DNA of 5,189 nucleotides. Source: Desulfurococcales archaeon ex4484_204 (GTDB lineage: Archaea > Thermoproteota > Thermoprotei_A > Sulfolobales > NBVN01). The notes below the pieces were generated by a model that was not told the origin of the DNA, searched no databases, and was given only the letters and a program-made list of their open reading frames with translations. The DNA lies in contig NJEF01000081.1 of NCBI GenBank assembly GCA_002255065.1, positions 1-5,189 on the forward strand, in the 5' to 3' direction. Positions 1-5,047 of this stretch are shown here, piece by piece (position 1 is the first letter of the stretch; every line of letters starts with the position of its first letter). Made by a program: the position numbers and the translations under genes.

Positions 1-491
1 TTAAGCAGCCTCTCATAGCACATCACCTCGCCGACAGCTATGACCTCCTCGAGCTCGGCGAGCTTGGCCCACTCGCTAAGCCCGAACCTGTGCCCACCAT
101 CCTCGAACTCCGTTGCCGGCACGCATGAGGGTATCTGGAAGAAGGCTGTTACCGGTAGACCCCTAGACGACTCCACGAGCTTGAGGACCCCCTCAACCCC
201 GCAGGCATTAGCTATTTCGTGGGGGTCAGCAACTATGGTCAGCGTTCCGTGCCTCACGAGCTCCACCGAGAGCGCCGGGGGTGTTAGGAACGAGCTCTCT
301 ATATGGAAGTGTATGTCTATTAGGCCTGGAACCACGTACATACCCCTAACATCGCGGATCGCGGCGTCCTTGAAGGGGCTTGAGTCCCCTACGTGCACCA
401 CCCTACCATCATCGCCTACAACTACGTCGACCTCCTCAAACCTTAGGAGGAACGGGTTAAACACGGTACCCCCACTGATCACGGTAACCAA
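1..491 (-). CDS. ade: Adenine deaminase, N-terminal part (runs off the window)
   Basis: Predicted to hydrolyse adenine to hypoxanthine plus ammonia in cytoplasmic purine salvage (amidohydrolase superfamily metal enzyme). The frame is open for 163 codons and leaves the window at its C-terminal side. Counting from a TTG at 491: a small beta N-terminal domain (residues 1-52), then PGLIDIHFHIESS with the metal-binding His61-x-His63 and the family-typical IESS. Next come ADPHEIANACG (88-98, the DPHE signature), IPSCVPAT (120-127) and GEVM (154-157), the equivalent of the catalytic Glu region. Together these identify adenine deaminase rather than another amidohydrolase. TTG at 491 is chosen because GGTGGT (505-500) lies 8 nt upstream; GTG at 482 is the alternative. 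The N terminus is short, lacking the extra leader seen in some bacterial homologues. The ribosome binding site overlaps the stop codon of the M20 gene, so the two are probably cotranscribed and possibly translationally coupled. Confidence 0.9.
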   Translation of the reverse strand, partial: MVTVISGGTVFNPFLLRFEEVDVVVGDDGRVVHVGDSSPFKDAAIRDVRGMYVVPGLIDIHFHIESSFLTPPALSVELVRHGTLTIVADPHEIANACGVEGVLKLVESSRGLPVTAFFQIPSCVPATEFEDGGHRFGLSEWAKLAELEEVIAVGEVMCYERLL

Positions 492-504
492 TCCCGGACA
501 CCAC

Positions 505-1710
505 CTAGGGACCTCCAAGTATACTGAGCACTACGCACTTAAGGACCTTGACGTACGCCTCAATATCCCTTAACGAAACCCCCTCATTAGACGCGTGCGC
601 CTCCCTAGGATTCCCCGGCCCGTAAGCTACAGCATCGACACCCACCCTCCCGTAGTAGGAGATGTCCACCCTACCAACGGAGACGTACTCATCGACGCCC
701 CCAACACCTAAACCCCTAGCACACTCCCTAATAACGGCGCTAATCCTCGAACCCTCGTTAACAAACCCCTGAGCCGTGCTTAGAACCTCAACACCGGCAT
801 CGACGAGCTCGGCAAACCCCTCTAGATCCCTAGTAAAGTTGTTAACGTCTACCTCAGGGATTAACCTAGCATCGAAGCTGAAGACGAACTCGCCCGGAAC
901 CACGGACTCCTTCCCGCTTAAGGACTCAGCGAAGCCCCCGAGGACTAAGGTGTTCCCGGAGCCCTCAGCGAAGTCGGTGCGGTAGGTAGACCTAGCTAGG
1001 CCGTACGACCTCCTGAACCACTCATCGATCTTCAGCGCGGCGTCAGCGGCCTTAACGAAAGCGTTAACGCCTAACCACGGGGTGGAAGCGTGCGCCTGCC
1101 TACCCCTAACCCTCACCAAGCCCTTAACAACGCCCTTATGCCCAATGATGACCTTCCTAACCGATGTAGGCTCTGGGATAACTACGTAGTCAGGCCTGGA
1201 CCCCATGACCTCCTCAACGTAGTATCTGGTCCCCAGACCCCCCGCCTCCTCATCAGGTACTAACAGGAGCTCTAACCTACCACCAACACCGTCTAGGAGG
1301 CCCCCATCAACCAGCTCCTTCACGGTAGCTAGAGCTGCAGCTATGCCCCCCTTCATATCCGAGGCCCCCCTACCGATGACGACGTCGTTGGATAGCTTGG
1401 GGGTGAAGGGAGAGGATGCCCAGCCAGGGCCCGGGGGGACTACGTCGTAGTGGCAGTTAACCTGTATTAACGGGCTCCCCCGACCCAGCCAGCTAAGCAC
1501 TAAGTACCTCGGGCGGCCTACGTGCTGCGGCCTGCAGGGGTAGTTAGCGTCTAGGAACTCCTCGGGAACCTCAACAACCTCCACGTTAAGACCTAGGTTG
1601 GAGAGCTCCCTAGCTAGGTACCTAGCCATAACGTCGTAGTTGCTGCCAGGAGGGTTAACGGTGGGTATCGATATTAGCTCCTTAAGAACCCTTAGGACGT
1701 ACTCCCTCAC
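505..1710 (-). CDS. M20-family metallohydrolase (ArgE/DapE/ACY1/CPG2 type)
   Basis: A 401-residue zinc amidohydrolase/peptidase of the M20 family, of normal length and expected to be cytosolic (no signal peptide). The family cleaves N-acyl amino acids, succinyl-diaminopimelate, acetylornithine or small peptides; the substrate cannot be read from this sequence. All metal and catalytic positions are visible. His87 and Asp89 lie in NCHYDVVPPG. The bridging Asp118 is in GRGASDMKGG. Glu154 (general base) and Glu155 are in PDEEAGG. Glu180 is in PEPT and His372 in REAHASNEG. His207 in RQAHAST, in the lid/dimerisation domain (about 190-300), is the usual dimer-derived active-site His. The GTG start at 1710 is supported by GGTGGT at 1727-1722, 11 nt upstream. 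It is first in an apparent operon with the adenine deaminase gene and divergent from a nucleoside phosphorylase. A role with N-acyl or carbamoyl purine-derived compounds would be guesswork; a general aminoacylase/carboxypeptidase is equally possible. Confidence 0.92.
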   Translation of the reverse strand: MREYVLRVLKELISIPTVNPPGSNYDVMARYLARELSNLGLNVEVVEVPEEFLDANYPCRPQHVGRPRYLVLSWLGRGSPLIQVNCHYDVVPPGPGWASSPFTPKLSNDVVIGRGASDMKGGIAAALATVKELVDGGLLDGVGGRLELLLVPDEEAGGLGTRYYVEEVMGSRPDYVVIPEPTSVRKVIIGHKGVVKGLVRVRGRQAHASTPWLGVNAFVKAADAALKIDEWFRRSYGLARSTYRTDFAEGSGNTLVLGGFAESLSGKESVVPGEFVFSFDARLIPEVDVNNFTRDLEGFAELVDAGVEVLSTAQGFVNEGSRISAVIRECARGLGVGGVDEYVSVGRVDISYYGRVGVDAVAYGPGNPREAHASNEGVSLRDIEAYVKVLKCVVLSILGGP

Positions 1711-1770
1711 ACCCGCGGCTAACCACCTAAGCGTATTAAGTTATAGCAGCTAATTTATTGGTGATGCCTA
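1711..1770. promoter_or_regulatory. Divergent promoter region, M20/ade operon versus phosphorylase
   Basis: This 60-bp spacer must hold the start signals for both directions. For the minus-strand M20 gene, an A/T-rich AATAAATTA (1759-1751) is a plausible TATA box, placing transcription start near 1730, with GGTGGT at 1727-1722 as ribosome binding site. For the plus-strand phosphorylase, TTAAGTTATA (1736-1745) is the best TATA candidate, but it sits so close that the mRNA would start around or inside GGTGAT (1760-1765), the ribosome binding site 5 nt before GTG 1771. The two candidate TATA boxes lie within about 25 bp of each other, so the two directions may compete for TBP/TFB. Motif assignment is by eye. 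Confidence 0.35.
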
Positions 1771-2541
1771 GTGTGGGTAGCCCCGCACCTACTCATAGGT
1801 GAGGGCGAGTCACCGCCCTACGCCCTACTACCAGGCGACCCTAAGAGGGTTAACGTAATAGCTGAGTTCCTAAGCAGCCCTGAGTTGGTTGCCGAGAACA
1901 GGGAGTTCAGGGTGGTTAAGGGCTCCTACAGAGGTGTTGAGGTAGCAGCGTGCTCCACAGGCATTGGGGGGCCATCAACAGCGATCGCTGTTGAGGAGCT
2001 AGCTAGGGCGGGGGCTAAGGTATTCATTAGGGTTGGGACAACCGGGGCCCTAGTGAGGGGGGTTAAGGCAGGTGAGATAGTGATCCCCTACGCAGCAATC
2101 AGGGCCGAGGGAACCTCAAGGAGGTACGTACCGCTAGAGTACCCAGCGGTAGCCCACCCCCTAGTATACGCAGCCCTAACTAGGGCTGCTGAGGAGGAGG
2201 GGGTTAAGTACATACCAGGTATAGTGCTAACAGACGATAAGTTCTACTCAGCACCTGGCGAAATACTGTGGTGGGCTAAGTACGGTGCCGTAGCCCTGGA
2301 CATGGAGTCATCAATAATATACGTGGTGGCCTCCATGAAGTCCCTCTATGCGGGCACGATACTCGTAGTCGATGGGAACAGAGCCGAGGGGACCTCTAAG
2401 GCGTACATGGGGGTTAGGGAGAGGAGGGAGCACGACGAGGCGGTGATGAACGCTATAAGGAGGGAGGTCAGGATAGCGCTTAACGCCTTAACGATCATAG
2501 ATAGGGAGCTACCGGCGGGCGCTAACCACCGCCAACCCTGA
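1771..2541 (+). CDS. Nucleoside phosphorylase, PNP/UDP family (probably purine/MTA type)
   Basis: Phosphorolysis of a nucleoside to free base plus (deoxy)ribose-1-phosphate; 256 residues, the usual length of the hexameric PNP_UDP_1 fold, cytosolic. Phosphate-site elements are clear: PGDPKR (21-26), Arg44 in NREF, STGIGGPSTAIAVEEL (62-77, matching the PNP/UDP family signature) and RVGTTGAL (87-94). The ribose-binding segment is LDMESS (176-181), with Glu179 the expected sugar-contacting residue. Asp201 in VVDGN aligns with the Ser-Asp motif whose Asp protonates N7 of purines in E. coli-type PNP and archaeal methylthioadenosine phosphorylases. This favours a purine or MTA substrate over uridine, but the alignment is by eye. 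The GTG start at 1771 is set by GGTGAT at 1760-1765. The gene is divergent from the M20-adenine deaminase pair, so liberated adenine would be the neighbour's substrate. Its last 20 bp overlap the convergent GNAT gene. Uridine phosphorylase is the main alternative. Confidence 0.9.
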   Translation: MWVAPHLLIGEGESPPYALLPGDPKRVNVIAEFLSSPELVAENREFRVVKGSYRGVEVAACSTGIGGPSTAIAVEELARAGAKVFIRVGTTGALVRGVKAGEIVIPYAAIRAEGTSRRYVPLEYPAVAHPLVYAALTRAAEEEGVKYIPGIVLTDDKFYSAPGEILWWAKYGAVALDMESSIIYVVASMKSLYAGTILVVDGNRAEGTSKAYMGVRERREHDEAVMNAIRREVRIALNALTIIDRELPAGANHRQP

Positions 2542-3286
2542 AGACCCTTAACGTGTAGCGCGGTTTATTAGCTCTATAGAATGCAACAGCCCTCCTATCA
2601 CTGCCAGACCCCTTAACCCTCCTAAACACCCTTACAACGCTTACATACCTAGCTCCAAACCCCCTAGCTAGGTCTACGATCTCCTTAAGAACCCTAGTAC
2701 CGAACCTCATCCTCCAGTACCTCCTAGCGCAGTGAACGCCGTAGTCGATGTTGAAGTTAGCTGTGTTGAGGTACGCAGCCCCGACAGGTTGGCCGCTGAG
2801 GTAGGCAACCAGCACTACGTGGACACCGCGCCTCGGAGGCACGTAGAAGCCCCAGCTGCTGCGGTGGACAGCAGCGATATCGCCAGCTAAGCTATCGCCC
2901 CACGAGCTGAAAGCCCTAACCACTACATCCTCGTTAGGCTTTAGCAGCGATAACCTGCTGAGGTCCCAGAAGTAGAGGATTCCCTCAGCACTAACTAAGC
3001 TGTAATCCACGGTGGGGTCTCCCTCAGGTGTAAGCACTATAGCTACGTCCCTACCCCTAACAAGGTCTAGGGCCTCGGCGAAGCTCCTCGATACAGAGAT
3101 TACAGCCCTCCTAAGCCTACCCCTAACCACCCACGTAGCGCTGATAGCGTATGAAGTGCTCGAGGAGTTGATGACCTCGATGGAGCGCACAGGCTTAAGC
3201 CAGAAAACCCTTAGCTCGCCAGCAGCCCGGTACCACTTAATGAACTCATCCAGGGTAGTGGGTAGCGCGCTGCGTGCAGCCCTCAA
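2522..3286 (-). CDS. GNAT-like N-acetyltransferase with an unusual N-terminal half
   Basis: 254 residues. The C-terminal half (about 120-250) reads as a GNAT fold. A beta-strand VVLVAYLSGQPVGAAYLN (157-174) resembles the hydrophobic strand with the Pro-Val-Gly turn. It is followed by VHCARRYWRMRFGTRVLKEI (184-203), the acetyl-CoA pyrophosphate-loop region and following helix. GARYVSVVRV (211-220) is the next strand, and RAVAFYRANK (232-241) is the late AxxFYxxxGF-like motif. The loop is atypical: the canonical R/QxxGxG/A is replaced by RMRFGT, one residue shorter and missing the first Gly. Residues 1-115 match nothing I recognise and could be a degenerate second GNAT unit. The acceptor substrate is unknown. 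The TTG start at 3286 is chosen because AAGGTGGT (3297-3290) lies directly upstream, though with only 3-4 nt spacing; no other in-frame start is nearby. Probably cotranscribed with the aldo/keto reductase gene 15 bp upstream. Confidence 0.7.
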   Translation of the reverse strand: MRAARSALPTTLDEFIKWYRAAGELRVFWLKPVRSIEVINSSSTSYAISATWVVRGRLRRAVISVSRSFAEALDLVRGRDVAIVLTPEGDPTVDYSLVSAEGILYFWDLSRLSLLKPNEDVVVRAFSSWGDSLAGDIAAVHRSSWGFYVPPRRGVHVVLVAYLSGQPVGAAYLNTANFNIDYGVHCARRYWRMRFGTRVLKEIVDLARGFGARYVSVVRVFRRVKGSGSDRRAVAFYRANKPRYTLRVFRVGGG

Positions 3287-3301
3287 GCAACCACCTTAGA
3301 G

Positions 3302-4285
3302 CTATCCTTGCTTGCTGCATGGCCTAGACTCCCAGTACCAGATCGAGTACTTAATAGCTACACCCCTACTAACGTCGTCTAGAAACCTCCAGTCATCGTA
3401 GCTCATCCTCCACCCAGTAGAGCCCGCGTTCCACTCAACCTGCGCAGGTGTCTTAGCCCCCGGTATAGGGATTACTGCGGGGCTGGACATTATTAACCAG
3501 TTAATAGCTACCTGGGCAGCCGTCTTACCATACCTAGACCCGACCTCCTTCAACGCCTCAGCGACCTTCATGACCTCCATGTAGTTCTTAGGGTGGAATA
3601 GGGGGTCCTTAGCCCTAACGTCCTGAAGCTTAGCTAGGTCGTTGAGGCCGTACTTACCCGTTAACGCCCCCCTAGCTAGGGGGCTCCAAGCCATAACGCT
3701 TAACCCGTGCTTCTCAGCGTACGGTAATAGCTCGGCCTCAGCCCACCGCTCAACTAGGTTGTACCTAACCTGGAGGACGACTATGTCCTCCCTCGAGAGG
3801 CACTCCCTAAAAGCCTCAACGAGCTCCACCGGGAAGTCACTGAGGCCTAGGTGCTTAACCCTCCCTAACCTAACGAGCCTCTCCATAGCCCTAGCATAGC
3901 TACACGTTGGGTAGTGGTGCCAGCAGGGGGGCCAGTGGGCTAGGAGGACGTCTACGTAGTTGAGGCCTAGGAGCTTAAGCGACTTATCAACAGCTATAGG
4001 CACGTCGACAGGGTTGAGGAACTCCCCCGGGATCTTAGTGCACACAACGACCTCATCCCTCCTAACACCCCCCTCCCTTAAAGCCCTACCGAGGAAGCTC
4101 TCGCTTAAGCCTAGGCCGTAAGCTATTGCGGTATCGAAGAAGTTAACGCCGAGCTCAACAGCCTTCAGAACTATGTCCTTAGCCCTACCATAGTCCAGGA
4201 CGCCCCACGCCTCGCTGAACTGCCACGTCCCTAACCCAACCCTGGAGACCTTAAGGCCGGACCTGCCAAGAACCGTGTACTCCAA
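3302..4285 (-). CDS. Aldo/keto reductase
   Basis: An NAD(P)H-dependent oxidoreductase of the aldo/keto reductase superfamily, 327 residues, typical of the single-chain (alpha/beta)8 barrel; cytosolic. It opens with MEYTVLGRSGLKVSRVGLG, the classic N terminus of the YajO/Tas-like and potassium-channel beta-subunit-like branch. The full catalytic tetrad is present: Asp51 and Tyr56 (FFDTAIAYG), Lys84 (VVVCTKIP) and His117 (LLAHWPP). The cofactor-binding segment near the C terminus is IPIPGAKTPAQVEWN. Start: TTG at 4285, with AGGGGT (4296-4291) 5 nt upstream, and the family-conserved N terminus begins exactly there. The physiological substrate (sugar, aldehyde or ketone) cannot be inferred. The protein contains several cysteines (82, 121 and others, one near the C terminus). 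Its stop is 15 bp before the GNAT start, so the two form a likely operon. Confidence 0.93.
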   Translation of the reverse strand: MEYTVLGRSGLKVSRVGLGTWQFSEAWGVLDYGRAKDIVLKAVELGVNFFDTAIAYGLGLSESFLGRALREGGVRRDEVVVCTKIPGEFLNPVDVPIAVDKSLKLLGLNYVDVLLAHWPPCWHHYPTCSYARAMERLVRLGRVKHLGLSDFPVELVEAFRECLSREDIVVLQVRYNLVERWAEAELLPYAEKHGLSVMAWSPLARGALTGKYGLNDLAKLQDVRAKDPLFHPKNYMEVMKVAEALKEVGSRYGKTAAQVAINWLIMSSPAVIPIPGAKTPAQVEWNAGSTGWRMSYDDWRFLDDVSRGVAIKYSIWYWESRPCSKQG

Positions 4286-4420
4286 TCAAGACCCCTTATA
4301 AAGTGTTGAAGGCTTTCTAATAAGCTAGCACGTGCATGGGCAGGTAGGTAGAGCCTTAAGCTATCCAGCAACCCCCTGGTTAATAAGGACCTACCACCCC
4401 TAGTTGTGTGGTGGCTGTGG
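4286..4420. promoter_or_regulatory. Divergent promoter region, reductase operon versus EamA gene
   Basis: A 135-bp spacer between divergent genes. For the minus-strand reductase, CTTATTAG (4324-4317) would put transcription start near 4295, just ahead of the ribosome binding site. A better-looking CTTTATAAG (4303-4295) is too close to TTG 4285 unless the start codon is further downstream, which the conserved N terminus argues against. For the plus-strand EamA gene, TTAATAAGG (4380-4388) is a TATA candidate, implying a very short leader. CCACC (4394-4398) is complementary to the ribosome binding site GGTGG (4410-4414). Assignments are by eye. Confidence 0.35.
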
Positions 4421-4828
4421 ATGTCATGGATCGCGTACTCTGTGCTAACCCTGCTGGCTTGGGGGTTATGGGGCCTAGTTCTTAAGGTAGCCTATAAGGG
4501 GGGTGGGTGGCTCCAGGTATACTTCATTTCATCCCTAGCCTCCTTCACACTAGCCCTAACGGTCTTCCTAGCGAGTAGGCAGCCCCTAACCATGAACAGA
4601 GCCTACATAGCGGTAGCTACCGCAGCGGGCCTCCTAGGAGGGCTTGGATACGTATTCTTCGTTAAAGCCCTCGAGACAGGTAAGGCCTCGGCGGTCCTGC
4701 CCCTAACAGCTCTATACCCAGCAGTAACCGTTGTAGCCGCCCTCCTAGTACTAGGTGAGAAAATATCCCTACCTCAAGCAGTAGGTGTAGTGCTAGCAAT
4801 TACCGCAGCAATCCTGCTATCGCTCTAA
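4421..4828 (+). CDS. Single-domain EamA/DMT-family membrane transporter
   Basis: A small integral membrane protein of the drug/metabolite transporter superfamily, EamA domain, about 135 residues. Five hydrophobic segments are visible at about 3-22, 33-52, 62-82, 89-111 and 117-135. The family signature is LTALYPAVTV (95-104) followed by LGEKIS (111-116), with the amphipathic ETGKAS turn before it. The N-terminal LAWGLWGLVLK (12-22) is also typical. Most DMT transporters carry two EamA repeats; this one carries a single unit and would be expected to dimerise. The substrate is unknown. Start choice: ATG 4421 is preferred over GTG 4406 because GGTGG (4410-4414) lies 6 nt upstream of the ATG and the resulting protein starts MSWIAYS, directly at the first membrane helix. 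The longer version would add only a Trp-rich MWWLW stretch. It is divergent from the reductase and followed by a gene-poor region. Confidence 0.88.
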   Translation: MSWIAYSVLTLLAWGLWGLVLKVAYKGGGWLQVYFISSLASFTLALTVFLASRQPLTMNRAYIAVATAAGLLGGLGYVFFVKALETGKASAVLPLTALYPAVTVVAALLVLGEKISLPQAVGVVLAITAAILLSL

Positions 4829-4914
4829 GAGCCCGCCTAAGCCCCTAAGAGCTTTTATGGGGTGCGTTTCCTTACGGAGCTAGCCCTTAAGGGGGAAACC
4901 AGCAATTACCGCAG
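4795..4914. repeat. 14-bp direct repeat, two copies
   Basis: AGCAATTACCGCAG occurs exactly at 4795-4808 (inside the last codons of the EamA gene) and again at 4901-4914 in the intergenic region, 106 bp apart in the same orientation. Flanking bases do not match. It could be a remnant of a short local duplication or chance; no mobile-element feature is associated. Confidence 0.5.
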
Positions 4915-5022
4915 GCAGCAGCTAAGTCAGCATATCTAGCTTGAACGATACAAAGCCTTCAATCCCTTAAGCTTGGTGTTTAAGGAGCTCAATTTACCTC
5001 ATGAAGACTCTAAGCGGGTACG

Positions 5023-5030
5023 TATTTAAG
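5023..5030 (+). promoter_or_regulatory. TATA box upstream of the structured right-end block
   Basis: TATTTAAG is a near-ideal archaeal TATA box, preceded by a purine-containing GCGGGTACG that could include a BRE. The usual spacing of about 25 nt predicts transcription starting at about 5048-5053, exactly where the sequence changes from mixed composition to G+C-rich, hairpin-forming DNA. Nothing protein-coding follows, so it most plausibly serves a stable RNA. Confidence 0.5.
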
Positions 5031-5047
5031 GTTTACCTAAGAGCAGA

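Noticed and set aside
40..573. Long plus-strand open frame opposite the adenine deaminase and M20 genes
   Set aside because: It is antisense to two clear enzyme genes, its product is Ser/Thr/Pro-rich with no domain, and the open frame follows from their codon use.
776..985. Plus-strand open frame within the M20 gene
   Set aside because: Antisense shadow of a conserved metallohydrolase domain; low-complexity product.
3012..3299. Plus-strand open frame opposite the GNAT gene
   Set aside because: Antisense to the better-supported GNAT frame, which has motifs and a ribosome binding site.
3642..3899. Plus-strand open frame within the aldo/keto reductase
   Set aside because: Antisense shadow of an intact reductase.
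4406..4420. Upstream GTG start for the EamA protein
   Set aside because: It would place the good GGTGG ribosome binding site inside the coding sequence and add only a Trp-rich pentapeptide before the conserved N terminus.
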